A DNA stretch of 55,593 nucleotides, from contig NZ_AKJX01000163.1 in NCBI RefSeq assembly GCF_000276605.1, positions 1 to 55,593 of the forward strand, read 5' to 3'. The position numbers were made by a program, and so were the translations under genes. Positions within the stretch are counted from its first letter, which is position 1, and every line of letters begins with the position of its first letter. Of the stretch, positions 1 to 8,333 are shown piece after piece. The stretch comes from Acidovorax sp. CF316. GTDB taxonomy: Bacteria; Pseudomonadota; Gammaproteobacteria; Burkholderiales; Burkholderiaceae_C. Under the pieces are notes generated by a model. That model searched no databases, was not told the origin of the DNA, and saw nothing but the letters and a program-made list of their open reading frames with translations.

Positions 1-4
1 TGGG

Positions 5-36
5 GTACGTTTCTTTGGCGACGCAAAGAAAGGTAC
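5..36. repeat. intergenic inverted repeat downstream of GNAT gene
   Basis: Arms GTACGTTTCTTTG (5-17) and CAAAGAAAGGTAC (24-36) pair with one mismatch around a 6-base loop. It lies below the stop of the minus-strand acetyltransferase gene. It may act as a 3' stem-loop, but no clear T-tract follows. Confidence 0.5.
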
Positions 37-102
37 CTCGGCCGCCGGGCCGAGACCCGGCCTCCGCCCTCAGCAAAGCCAAACAGCAATGATCGCCACC
101 CA

Positions 103-912
103 TCAAACCTTCAACGGCGGAATCCGATAGTGGTACTGATACACCTCCACAAACCCCAACCCCGCATACAACCGCTGAGCCACCTCATTGACCGCCCGCA
201 CCTGCAGATAGGCGGACACAGCACCCGCTTCACGCCCCCAGTGCAGCAACGCACACACCAACGCGCGTCCATGCCCCAGCCCGCGCAACTCCGGGTCGAC
301 CACGATGTCATAAAGCCCGATGGCCCCGCGCTCCAGCACCGCCAGGCCGAAGCCGATGGTCCGGCCCGAGCCGTCGCGCAGGCTCGCAAATGCACAGGGC
401 AGGGCGATGGCATGCACCATGCCGTGGTGGATGGCATGGTATTGCGCACGCACCCCATTGGCCGCGGCAAAGCCATCGAGCCAGGTGGCCGAAGGCGTGG
501 CGTTGATCTGCACGCCGGCATGGGCCTGAGCCGCGTCCAGCCCGGCGGATGCCATCACCAGCGAAGGGTCGAAATGCGTGTAGCCGGCGTCGGCGAGTCC
601 CCGGTCGGCGTCGGGGTGCGCCAGGGGGGACATGCGGAACACGGGCGGCAGGCCGTGGCGTGCATACAGCGCCTCGGCCGCAGCGCGCACACCGGTGAAC
701 GACGCGCCGGCCTCGACGGCATTCACCGAATTGGCGCGCTTGGTGAAGCCACCCGACAGACGGAACACCCAGCCGCCATGCAGCACGCTCTGGCGTGCGG
801 GCCAGGCGTTGAAGGCGCGCTCTTCGAGGGTGCGGACGAGGATGGGGTTCTCGGGGCTGGCGAGATCGCCGGGAGCAGGGGTGGCCAGGGGCAATGCGAA
901 AGACATGGCCAT
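103..912 (-). CDS. GNAT family N-acetyltransferase
   Basis: A 269-residue protein whose C-terminal half has the GNAT fold pattern. A strand 'IGLYDIVVDPELRG' is followed by 'RGLGHGRAL', matching the acetyl-CoA pyrophosphate-binding R/Q-x-x-G-x-G/A loop, and the end has the usual 'N..A..LY..LGF' segment. The N-terminal ~130 residues are less conserved, so it may be a two-domain acetyltransferase; the substrate cannot be read from sequence. It starts 29 bp after the stop of the EamA exporter gene on the same strand, so the two are probably co-transcribed. A second in-frame ATG lies 6 bp inside (906); neither has a strong ribosome binding site. Confidence 0.85.
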   Translation of the reverse strand: MAMSFALPLATPAPGDLASPENPILVRTLEERAFNAWPARQSVLHGGWVFRLSGGFTKRANSVNAVEAGASFTGVRAAAEALYARHGLPPVFRMSPLAHPDADRGLADAGYTHFDPSLVMASAGLDAAQAHAGVQINATPSATWLDGFAAANGVRAQYHAIHHGMVHAIALPCAFASLRDGSGRTIGFGLAVLERGAIGLYDIVVDPELRGLGHGRALVCALLHWGREAGAVSAYLQVRAVNEVAQRLYAGLGFVEVYQYHYRIPPLKV

Positions 913-941
913 TTATACCAACCGCCACCGACAGCCCTGTG

Positions 942-1799
942 TCACGCGCCCAGCCGGATGCCCGCGATGCCTGCGAACACCAGCACCGCCGCCACGATGC
1001 GGCCCGGCCCCACGCGCTCCCTGAGCAGCCACGCCGAGACCAGCGCCACCAACAGCACGCTGGTCTCGCGCAGGGCCGATACCTGGCCCATGGGCGCGCG
1101 GGCCAGGGCCCACACGGCGGTCCAGTAGGCGCCCATCTGCATGGTGCCCGCGGCAGCGCACAGCCACAGGGCACGGCGGTCCACCACGAAGGCGCGCCGC
1201 CCCTTCCACCCCAGCACGATGAGCGCCGTGGCAATGCCGTCGCCCAGCGTGATCAGCACCGCGAAACCGATGGCCGTGCCGGACTGCCGGGCGCCGAGCG
1301 CATCCACCACCGTGTAGGCCGCGATCAGCGCGCCGGTGAGCAAGGCGTAACCCACCGCTTTTCGACTGCTGCTGGTGCCACCGCCCTTGGGTGTCTTGAG
1401 CAGCGCCAGCGACAGCACCCCGGCGCACAGGCACAGCACGCCCACCAGGGCGCCAGGCCCGGGCCATTCGCCCGCGAACAGGGCGCCGCCGAGCATCACC
1501 ATCACCGGCGCAGAGCCGCGCGCGATGGGGTACACCTGCCCCAGGTCGCCGTGGTTGTAGGCCAGCGGCAGCGCGAAGTGGTAGGCGGTGTGGATAGCAA
1601 TCGACAAGCCCAGCAGCGCCCAGGCCGCGGCGCCGGGCAAGTCCACCCAAGGCAGGGCCAGCAGCGACAGCGCGCTGCCGAACAGCGTGGTGATGGCCAT
1701 GGCGGTGATGCGGTCGCCGCCGATCTTGATGGCGCTGTTCCAGCCGGCATTGAGGGCGGCGGACAGCAGCACGATGAAAAAAACGTCGTTGGTAAGCAT
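942..1799 (-). CDS. DMT/EamA family transporter
   Basis: A 285-residue, very hydrophobic protein with about ten predicted membrane segments arranged as two EamA repeats (roughly residues 5-135 and 150-283), the normal size for drug/metabolite exporters. The second half holds the 'ALRETSVLLVALVSAWLLRE' type segment typical of EamA domains. It sits in the inner membrane and probably exports a small metabolite; specificity is unknown. It is divergent from the LysR gene at 1870, a classic regulator/target pair, and leads into the GNAT gene. Confidence 0.88.
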   Translation of the reverse strand: MLTNDVFFIVLLSAALNAGWNSAIKIGGDRITAMAITTLFGSALSLLALPWVDLPGAAAWALLGLSIAIHTAYHFALPLAYNHGDLGQVYPIARGSAPVMVMLGGALFAGEWPGPGALVGVLCLCAGVLSLALLKTPKGGGTSSSRKAVGYALLTGALIAAYTVVDALGARQSGTAIGFAVLITLGDGIATALIVLGWKGRRAFVVDRRALWLCAAAGTMQMGAYWTAVWALARAPMGQVSALRETSVLLVALVSAWLLRERVGPGRIVAAVLVFAGIAGIRLGA

Positions 1800-1835
1800 C
1801 CGGAGATGGTGTTGCGCGCCCAGACATCTGTAAAG

Positions 1836-1845
1836 TTGAATTCAA
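1836..1845. promoter_or_regulatory. palindrome in exporter/LysR intergenic region
   Basis: The perfect palindrome TTGAATTCAA lies in the 70-bp divergent intergenic space between the EamA gene (start 1799) and the LysR gene (start 1870). Position and symmetry suit a LysR operator controlling both genes. This is inferred from layout only. Confidence 0.4.
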
Positions 1846-1869
1846 TGACTGCTCGATTCAGGATTTCTG

Positions 1870-2784
1870 ATGCGTAACCTCAACCTCGACCAGGTGCAGA
1901 CCCTGGTGGCCATTGCCGACCTGGGCACCCTGGCGGCCGCGGCGCAGGCGCTGCACCTGGCGCCGCCCACGGTGAGCCTGCACATCAGCGAACTGGAGTC
2001 GCGCCTGGGGGCGCAGTTGGTGGTGCGCGGGCGCCGGCAGGCCGGCCTGACGCCTGCGGGCGAGGCCCTGGTGGCTGGCGGCCGTCGCCTCCTGGCCGGG
2101 GCCGACGAAGTGCTGGAGCAGGTGCGCCGCCGCGCCCAGGGCCTCGAAGGCCTGGTGCGGCTGGGCACCACGGCGGGCGTCAGCCCGCACCTGTTGCCGC
2201 GCCTGGTGGACACGCTGGCCCTCCAGAGCCCGGGGGTGGACGTGCGGCTCGATGTGCTCGGCTCTGCCGAGGCCATGGCGCGCCTGGCGGCGGGCACGCT
2301 GGACCTGGCCATCGTCGCCCTGCCGCAGGCCGCCACCGGCCAGGCACAGGTGCTGCACTGGCGCAGCGACCCCATGGTGGCTCTGCTGCCGCCGGGCTGG
2401 AAGGCGCCCCGGCGCATCACGGGCGAATGGCTGGCCGAGCACCCCTGGATGTCGTTCGGCCCGGCCACGCAGATGCACCGCTTGATCGCGGCCTGGTTCG
2501 CCCAGGCCGGGCTGCACGGGCGCCCGCGCATGGAGCTCAATCACCCGCTGGCGTTGCGCAGCCTGGTGGCCGCAGGGCAGGGCGCGGCCCTGCTGCCGCT
2601 GGAGCAGCCCGACGTACGGAGTGGCGATCCCGACAACGCCGGCCTGCAGGTGCGCCCGCTGCACCCGCCGCTACTGCGCGAACTGGGCCTGGCCTACCGC
2701 ACCGACCAGGCGCACGGCGCAGCCACGCGCGCAGTGCTGGATGCGCTGCAGGGCCTGGCGGCGCGTGGCGTCAAAGCTGCTTGA
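1870..2784 (+). CDS. LysR family transcriptional regulator
   Basis: A 304-residue protein with an N-terminal winged helix-turn-helix (residues ~3-62, 'LAAAAQALHLAPPTVSLHI') and a C-terminal effector-binding domain (~90-300), the standard LTTR length. It is divergent from the EamA/GNAT pair and probably controls that unit. Its 3' end overlaps the convergent acetyltransferase gene by 14 bp. The effector is unknown. Confidence 0.9.
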   Translation: MRNLNLDQVQTLVAIADLGTLAAAAQALHLAPPTVSLHISELESRLGAQLVVRGRRQAGLTPAGEALVAGGRRLLAGADEVLEQVRRRAQGLEGLVRLGTTAGVSPHLLPRLVDTLALQSPGVDVRLDVLGSAEAMARLAAGTLDLAIVALPQAATGQAQVLHWRSDPMVALLPPGWKAPRRITGEWLAEHPWMSFGPATQMHRLIAAWFAQAGLHGRPRMELNHPLALRSLVAAGQGAALLPLEQPDVRSGDPDNAGLQVRPLHPPLLRELGLAYRTDQAHGAATRAVLDALQGLAARGVKAA

Positions 2785-3316
2785 AGAAAAAGGTGGTGCC
2801 GCAGAAGGCACCGTCGGGCATCAGTGCGTAGCGCGGCACCGCGCCCACGCGCTGCCAGCCAGCGCGCTCGTACAGGCGCTCGGCATCGCCGCCGGTCACC
2901 GTGTCCAGCACCAGCACGCTCTTGCCCTCGCTGCGCGCGGCATCGTCGAGCGCGGCCATCAGGCGCTGGGCCACGCCCCGGCGGCGCGCCTTGCGGTGCA
3001 CCAGCATCTTGGCCACGTCGGCCCGGTGGGGCTGGTTGTCGGGCATGGCGGTGATGAGCTGCACGGTGCCCACGATGCCCTCTGCCGCATCCTCGGCCAC
3101 CAGCAGCACGCGCTCGCCCTGCGCCACACCCTCGGCCACGCCGCGCCAGAAGGCCAGGGCCTTGTTCTGCGGCAGGGGCGCCATGAAGCTCACCGACGCG
3201 CCACCGTGCACGCAGTCGATCAGCACCTCGGCCAGGGCCTGGACGCTGGCTGCGGCTTCGTTGGCGCCCAGGCGGCGCACGGTGATGATAGGGGTGGTGT
3301 TGGCGGCGGCATTCAT
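2771..3316 (-). CDS. GNAT family N-acetyltransferase
   Basis: A 181-residue single-domain GNAT. The acetyl-CoA loop 'RRRGVAQRL' is at residues 111-119, and the 'VLDTVTGGDAERLYERAGW' segment forms the usual late strand/helix. The reading frame stays open further upstream, but the ATG at 3316 was chosen because it overlaps the stop of the XRE-cupin gene in an ATGA arrangement (3313-3316), which implies translational coupling. The target is unknown; the pairing with an XRE-cupin regulator suggests a small amine or antibiotic-like metabolite. The 3' end overlaps the convergent LysR gene. Confidence 0.85.
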   Translation of the reverse strand: MNAAANTTPIITVRRLGANEAAASVQALAEVLIDCVHGGASVSFMAPLPQNKALAFWRGVAEGVAQGERVLLVAEDAAEGIVGTVQLITAMPDNQPHRADVAKMLVHRKARRRGVAQRLMAALDDAARSEGKSVLVLDTVTGGDAERLYERAGWQRVGAVPRYALMPDGAFCGTTFFFKQL

Positions 3317-3909
3317 GGGTTTCTCCGGGTGGGGATGGGGGTGGAGGGCAGGGTGGCCAGCGCCACCAAGTAGCGCGCGTCCTGCCCCGTGGGGTTGTGG
3401 AACACGATGGGCTGGTTCAGGCGCATGGCCAGGCAGTCGCCGGCCTTGAGGTGCCAGGTGGTCTCGCCCACGGTGAGGTCCATGGCGCCTTCGACGAGCC
3501 AGACCTGCTGGTAGATGTCGGCGTCGTGCACGGCCGAGTCCAGCGCCACGCGCTGGCCCGCGGGGAAGACCACCTCCACCAACTGCAGCGGCGATGGCGC
3601 CGGGGGCGACAGCCGGCGGCGCACATAGCCCGAGGCCGGGTCCTGCCATACCGGCTGGTCGCCGGCGCGGATCACGGGGGAAGGCGGTTCCGCGCCCGGG
3701 ATGCCATCATCGAAGAACGAGGCCAGCGCCACGCCCAGGCCGATGGCCAGTTTGTCGAGCACGGCTGCCGTGGGGCTGCTCTGGCCGCGCTCGATCAGCG
3801 AGATGTTGGAGCGGCTCACGCCGCTGCGCTCGGCCAGCGCTTCGAGGGAGTAGCCGCGCACGTCGCGCAGTTCGCGCAAACGCGTGGCAATGCGGGTGTG
3901 GATGTCCAT
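3313..3909 (-). CDS. XRE family regulator with cupin domain
   Basis: A 198-residue protein with an N-terminal helix-turn-helix (residues ~8-62, 'YSLEALAERSGVSRSNISLI') and a C-terminal cupin (~110-190), the architecture of the PuuR/SutR-like regulators. The cupin probably binds the metabolite that the co-transcribed acetyltransferase modifies. Two tandem palindromic boxes lie immediately upstream (3911-3948), suggesting autoregulation. It overlaps the next gene by 4 bp. Confidence 0.9.
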   Translation of the reverse strand: MDIHTRIATRLRELRDVRGYSLEALAERSGVSRSNISLIERGQSSPTAAVLDKLAIGLGVALASFFDDGIPGAEPPSPVIRAGDQPVWQDPASGYVRRRLSPPAPSPLQLVEVVFPAGQRVALDSAVHDADIYQQVWLVEGAMDLTVGETTWHLKAGDCLAMRLNQPIVFHNPTGQDARYLVALATLPSTPIPTRRNP

Positions 3910-3910
3910 G

Positions 3911-3948
3911 ATTCCAGTTTAATGGATTTTTATTCCAGTATGCTGGAT
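3911..3948. promoter_or_regulatory. tandem operator boxes for XRE-cupin regulator
   Basis: ATTCCAGTTTAATGGAT (3911-3927) and ATTCCAGTATGCTGGAT (3932-3948) are two copies of one imperfect palindrome (TCCAG-N4-CTGGA in the second), starting exactly 21 bp apart, i.e. two helical turns on the same DNA face. They abut the ATG of the regulator gene and lie in the intergenic space facing the divergent gene at 4011. Confidence 0.7.
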
Positions 3949-4010
3949 TGATGTGCAAACATGCCTTCGCGGCGATACTTGGGTACAAGACATACCTATA
4001 AGGAGACACC

Positions 4011-5105
4011 GTGACGACGACGCCGCTGCCACTGCAACCGCTCGATGCCGACCTGCTGGCCCGCGCCTTGCCCCTGCTCGACGAGGAATGGCTGGCCCGC
4101 GACGCCGACCTGGCCCCCGTGCTGCCCACCGTGCTGGCGCGCAATGTGGGGCAGGACTGGCACAAGGCCGGCACCTTCCGCCACCACCTGGTGGGTGTGG
4201 CACGCTCGCTGGCCATGTGGCAGCAGCCGCGCGACGTGCGCCTCCTGGGCCTCTTGCACAGCGTGTACGGCAATGCCTTCGTGGACCTGGTGAAGTTCGA
4301 CCCCGCCAAGGAACGCGCCCGCGTGCGCGAGATAGCTGGCGATTCGGCCGAGCACCTGGTCTACCTGTTCTGCACCCAGTCGCGCACGCAGTTCGTGCAA
4401 CGCGTGCTGGCCGGCGCATTCGAAGCCGACGGCAGCCTGGTGCTGGAGAAGGACGGCAAGCCCCACACGCTCACGCCCTACGAGGTGGCGGCCTTCATCA
4501 TCGTGAGCATGGCCGACACCATCGAGCAGTGGTTCAGCTGGCAGGACGACATCTACTCGCGCTTTCCCACGGTGCAGCAGCGGCCGCAGGCCGTGCACTG
4601 GGCGGCCTCGCTGTGGCCGGGCCCCATGCGCCCCAGTGGCCGCATGGTCAGCCAGATCAATGCGCTGGGCCTGGCGCTGCAGCACCCGGGCCTCAAGGGC
4701 TTGCTGCCCATGCCGCCCGTGTTCAACGGCTGCACGGCCGAGCTGTCGGCCACCGACGAAGCGGCGGCCACCTCGCTGTACTGGTCAGTGATCCAGCAGG
4801 ACCAGCCCCTGGCCGACCTTGACGTGGCCACCGCCGTGCTGGAGAGCGCCGTGCGCCACAACCCCTGGGTGGGCGAGCCGCAGATGGTGCTGGCCCAGCT
4901 GTACCTGTCTGCCGGCCGCAATGCGGACGCAGCCGCCGCAGCCTCCAGCGCGCTGCAGCAGTTCAGCGCCTGGGGCAACTCCTGGGACAAGCGCGTGCAG
5001 TGGGATGCCTGGGTGGCGTGGACACGCATCCTGCACCAGTCGGCCACCGAGGGCACCTGGCCCGAGCGGCTGGACAAGCTCAACAACGTGGCCTTGCGTG
5101 GTTGA
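4011..5105 (+). CDS. DUF6817-like protein with C-terminal helical repeats
   Basis: A 364-residue soluble protein. The GTG start at 4011 is set by AGGAG at 4001-4005. Residues ~50-90 carry 'TFRHHLVGVARSL' (H58, H59) and 'LLHSVYGN' (H83), a histidine pattern resembling DUF6817 proteins, which look like degenerate HD phosphohydrolases. The last ~100 residues (from ~255) are alanine-rich helices resembling TPR repeats. The family name comes from memory of the motif, so the assignment is tentative; no reaction can be given. It is divergent from the XRE-cupin operon and shares its operator region. Confidence 0.7.
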   Translation: MTTTPLPLQPLDADLLARALPLLDEEWLARDADLAPVLPTVLARNVGQDWHKAGTFRHHLVGVARSLAMWQQPRDVRLLGLLHSVYGNAFVDLVKFDPAKERARVREIAGDSAEHLVYLFCTQSRTQFVQRVLAGAFEADGSLVLEKDGKPHTLTPYEVAAFIIVSMADTIEQWFSWQDDIYSRFPTVQQRPQAVHWAASLWPGPMRPSGRMVSQINALGLALQHPGLKGLLPMPPVFNGCTAELSATDEAAATSLYWSVIQQDQPLADLDVATAVLESAVRHNPWVGEPQMVLAQLYLSAGRNADAAAAASSALQQFSAWGNSWDKRVQWDAWVAWTRILHQSATEGTWPERLDKLNNVALRG

Positions 5106-5156
5106 CGCTGCTTGCTTGACTTCTTTATATCAATTGAACCTAAGGTAATTAAAAGT

Positions 5157-5191
5157 TATTCTTTTGAGTTTTAAAGGGCAAACCCTATAGT
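5157..5191 (+). promoter_or_regulatory. shared sulfur-type promoter, copy 1 (MetQ-like gene)
   Basis: TATTCTTTTGAGTTTTA at 5157-5173 contains a -35 TTTGAG (5163-5168), followed by exactly 17 bp and a -10 TATAGT (5186-5191). The same block with the same spacing occurs at 17322, 26591 and 28088, each time upstream of a sulfur or redox gene. The start codon is 31 bp downstream of the -10. Confidence 0.7.
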
Positions 5192-5221
5192 GGAAACATC
5201 TCATAACGAAAGGTGTTTTCC

Positions 5222-6019
5222 GTGAATAAGCGCTCCCTCCTGCAGTCCGCTCTTGCCCTGGCCCTCGCCACTGGTTTTGCCACGGGCGCCATGGCGCAGG
5301 ACAAGCCCCTGAAGATCGGCGTGACGGGCGGCCCCCACGCGCAGATCTTCGAAGTGGTCAAGAAGGTCGCCGAGAAGGACGGCCTGAAGATCCAGGTCGT
5401 CGAGTTCAGCGACTATGTGCAGCCCAACGCCGCCCTGGCCTCGGGCGACCTCGATGCCAACAGCTACCAGCACAAGCCCTACCTGGACAACCAGGTCAAG
5501 GACCGTGGCTACAAGATCGTGCCCGTGGGCTACACCGTCAACTTCCCGATCGGCCTGTACTCCAAGAAGGTCAAGAAGCTCGAAGACCTCAAGGAAGGCG
5601 CCAAGTTCGGCATCCCCAACGACCCGACCAACGGCGGCCGCGTGCTGCTGGTGCTGCAGGACAAGGGTCTGATCAAGCTGCGTGAAGGCTCCGACCTCAA
5701 GGCCACGCCGCTGGACGTGGTGAGCAACCCCAAGAAGATCAAGTTCGTGGAACTCGATGCCGCCCAACTGCCCCGTTCGCTCGACGACCTGGACGCCTCG
5801 GCCATCAACACCAACTTCGCGCTCTCCGCCGGCCTGAACCCAGGCAAGGATGCGATTGCGCAAGAGAACGCCAAGAGCCCCTATGTCAACCTGATCGCCG
5901 TGCGCGAAGCCGACAAGGACAAGCCCTGGGTGGCCAAGCTGGTGAAGGCCTACCACTCGGAGGAAGTGCGCAAGTTCATCCAGACCGAGTTCAAGGGATC
6001 GGTGCTGCCAGGCTTCTGA
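5222..6019 (+). CDS. MetQ/NlpA family ABC substrate-binding protein (orphan)
   Basis: A 265-residue secreted protein with an N-terminal signal peptide (MNKRSLLQSALALALATG..., likely cut after AMA at residue 25) and a NlpA-type domain ('KIGVTGGPHAQIFEVVKKVA', 'DYVQPNAALASGDLDANSYQ'). The family binds methionine or related sulfur compounds for import. The GTG at 5222 was chosen over the GTG at 5213 because AAAGG at 5209-5213 is well spaced for it. No cysteine follows the signal peptide, so unlike MetQ lipoproteins it should be free in the periplasm. No MetN or MetI partner is nearby. The promoter matches the sulfate importer and encapsulin operons. Confidence 0.88.
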   Translation: MNKRSLLQSALALALATGFATGAMAQDKPLKIGVTGGPHAQIFEVVKKVAEKDGLKIQVVEFSDYVQPNAALASGDLDANSYQHKPYLDNQVKDRGYKIVPVGYTVNFPIGLYSKKVKKLEDLKEGAKFGIPNDPTNGGRVLLVLQDKGLIKLREGSDLKATPLDVVSNPKKIKFVELDAAQLPRSLDDLDASAINTNFALSAGLNPGKDAIAQENAKSPYVNLIAVREADKDKPWVAKLVKAYHSEEVRKFIQTEFKGSVLPGF

Positions 6020-6035
6020 TCCTGGTGCGCAAAGG

Positions 6036-6057
6036 GGCGGCCTGTGCCGCCTTTTTT
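6036..6057 (+). terminator. rho-independent terminator after MetQ-like gene
   Basis: GGCGGC-CTGT-GCCGCC stem followed by six T residues (6052-6057), 16 bp after the stop codon. It separates this unit from the CysB-type regulator gene. Confidence 0.88.
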
Positions 6058-6125
6058 CATTGGCGACCCCATCGCCGGGGTCGCCCGGTCCATCCGCCTG
6101 CCGATACGAACTACAGAGACACTCC

Positions 6126-7067
6126 ATGAACTTCCAGCAACTGCGGTCCGTGCGCGAGACCGTGCGCAGCGGCTTCAACCTGACCGAAGTCGCCTCCATC
6201 CTCTACACCTCGCAGCCGGGAGTGAGCCGCCAGATCCGCGAGCTCGAGGAAGAGTTGGGCATCGAGATCTTCGTGCGCGCAGGCAAGCGCCTCACGGGCC
6301 TCACCCCGCCGGGCGAGGCCGTGCTGCCCATCGTGGAGCGCCTGCTGCACGACGCCGACAACCTGCGCCGCGCGGGGCAGGACTACAGCGCCAGCCATGA
6401 AGGGCGCCTGTCGATCGCGGCCACCCACTCGCAGGCGCGCTATGCGCTGCCGCAGGTGGTGCGCGACTTCCGCGCCATGTTCCCGCAGGTCTCGCTGCAC
6501 CTGCACCAGGGCTCGCCCAAGCAGGTGGCCGAGATGCTGCTCAGCGGCGAGGCCGACATCGGCGTGGCCACCGAGGCGCTGGCGCACTACGACGCGCTGG
6601 TCACCCTGCCGTGCTACCGCTGGACGCACAGCATCGTCGTGCCACCCGACCACCCGCTGCTGGAATTGACCGAGCCGGTGACGCTGCAGCAGCTCACCGA
6701 GTACCCCATCATCACCTACGAGCTGGGCTACACCGGCCGGGCCCACATCGACGAGGCCTTTGCGCGCGAAGGCCTGCGCCCGGACGTGGTGCTCTCGGCC
6801 ATGGATGCCGACGTGATCAAGACCTATGTGGAGCTGGGCATGGGCGTGGGCATCGTGGCCTCCATCGCGGTCGACCCCGAGCGCGACCGCCAGCTGCGCA
6901 TGCTCGACGCGCGCCACCTGTTCGAGGTCAACGTCACCCGCCTGGCCGTGCGCAAGGGCACCTGGCTGCGCGGCTATGCCTACAGCTTTATCGAGACCTT
7001 TGCGCCCACGCTGCAGCGCGAGGCCGTGGAGAAGGCGGTGCGCGCCACGGGCACGCCGCTGGAGTAG
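6126..7067 (+). CDS. CysB-type LysR family transcriptional regulator
   Basis: A 313-residue LTTR of the CysB/Cbl/SsuR type. The N-terminus 'MNFQQLRSVRETV' and 'SILYTSQPGVSRQI' is the hallmark of this subgroup, and the effector domain has 'ITYELGYTGR' and 'DADVIKTYVELGMGVGIVA', regions that in CysB bind inducer. The ATG at 6126 matches the family's start; the frame is open further upstream. CysB proteins respond to O-acetylserine or sulfate-type ligands and activate sulfur assimilation genes. It lies after the MetQ-like gene and is the best candidate in the window for reading the four shared promoters. Confidence 0.9.
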   Translation: MNFQQLRSVRETVRSGFNLTEVASILYTSQPGVSRQIRELEEELGIEIFVRAGKRLTGLTPPGEAVLPIVERLLHDADNLRRAGQDYSASHEGRLSIAATHSQARYALPQVVRDFRAMFPQVSLHLHQGSPKQVAEMLLSGEADIGVATEALAHYDALVTLPCYRWTHSIVVPPDHPLLELTEPVTLQQLTEYPIITYELGYTGRAHIDEAFAREGLRPDVVLSAMDADVIKTYVELGMGVGIVASIAVDPERDRQLRMLDARHLFEVNVTRLAVRKGTWLRGYAYSFIETFAPTLQREAVEKAVRATGTPLE

Positions 7068-7188
7068 GGCGGTGCTGCCGCCCACATGAAGTTGCGCATG
7101 CAGCGGGTGCGGGCCAAGGCCAGCTTTCTCATAAGTTCAGAATGATTCGTTCGTTGCCGCACGGGCCGCTGGGCGCCAGACTCAGCCC

Positions 7189-8223
7189 ATGGCCACGGTT
7201 CAACGACAACAACAAGCATCCATCGGCGTGCACGCCCCGCAGAGCGGGGGCACGGGCGATGCCGACACCCTGCAGCTGGACCGGGTGGTGGGCTGGCTGC
7301 TCGACGGCCTGGACTGGGGCGCCCAGCTGTTCCATGTGGGGCAGTACTGCGGGCGCTGGAAGGCGTCCACCGCAGGGCATGCGCAGGCCAGCTTCCACCT
7401 GATCCTGGAGGGGCGCTGCTGGCTGCACATGCCGGGGCGCGAATCGGTGGCGCTGATGCCGCGCGACGGCGTGTTCCTGATGCGTGACGTGCCGCATTTC
7501 CTGTCGCCGTATTCCGACCCCGGCATCGACTGCCGGCCGGTGGCCATGCAGGCGCTGGCTGCGGGCCCGACCCTCGGGGCCACGGCGCTGGCCTGCGGCT
7601 TCTTCTCGTTCGAGGGGCCGTTGCGCACACTGGTGGCCGATGTGGTGCCCGAGTCGCTGGTGCTGCGCGGCTCGGACGCCTCCATGGCCGCCGCCGCTTC
7701 GCTGTTCGACCTGATGCTGCTGGAGGCGCGCCGTACCGGCACCGAGCCCTCGGCCGTGATGGACCGGCTCACCGGCCTGCTGTTCTTCTACGCTTTCCGG
7801 CACGTGGCGCAGAGCGACCCCGGCGCGCGCGGCCTGTGGCTGCTGCTGCGCCGGCCGGGCTTTGCCGGGCTGGTGGCCGACATGCTGCAGGCCCCAGCGC
7901 ACCCCTGGTCGGTGGACGACATGGCGCGCCGCGTGCACCTCTCGCGGGCCGCGTTCTTTCGCCAGTTCGGCGAGGCCTGCGGGCGCTCGCCGCTGCAATT
8001 CCTGCTGCTGCTCCGGATGCAGGTGGCCGCGCGCCAGCTCGAGCAGGGCGAGTCCATCGGCCGCGCCGCCGAGGCGGTGGGCTACGAGTCGTATGCCGCG
8101 TTCTCGCGCGCCTTCAAGCGGGTGATCGGCGAGCAGCCGGGTGCCTGGCAGCGCGCGCGTTCGCGCGACCCGCGGGGTGCAGCCGCCACCGCCACAGCCG
8201 ACGCCGTGCACGAACAGGCATAA
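7189..8223 (+). CDS. AraC family regulator with N-terminal cupin
   Basis: A 344-residue protein with a cupin_6-type sensor domain (residues ~25-200, including 'ASFHLILEGRCWLHM' and 'LMRDVPHFLSP') and a C-terminal pair of AraC helix-turn-helices (~220-325, 'VDDMARRVHLSRAAFFRQF' and 'IGRAAEAVGYESYAAFSRAF'). It lies just upstream of, and in the same direction as, the AhpD-like/ACAD/ABC operon and probably controls it. The effector is unknown. Confidence 0.88.
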   Translation: MATVQRQQQASIGVHAPQSGGTGDADTLQLDRVVGWLLDGLDWGAQLFHVGQYCGRWKASTAGHAQASFHLILEGRCWLHMPGRESVALMPRDGVFLMRDVPHFLSPYSDPGIDCRPVAMQALAAGPTLGATALACGFFSFEGPLRTLVADVVPESLVLRGSDASMAAAASLFDLMLLEARRTGTEPSAVMDRLTGLLFFYAFRHVAQSDPGARGLWLLLRRPGFAGLVADMLQAPAHPWSVDDMARRVHLSRAAFFRQFGEACGRSPLQFLLLLRMQVAARQLEQGESIGRAAEAVGYESYAAFSRAFKRVIGEQPGAWQRARSRDPRGAAATATADAVHEQA

Positions 8224-8333
8224 AGCCGCGACCTTCGGTCATTGAGCGCGCGGCGCCGCACGGCAAGAATCCAGCCTCGACTCCCATCGCGTTCCGCCCC
8301 CCTTCACGCCACCCCTGCAAACACCCCGCTGCC

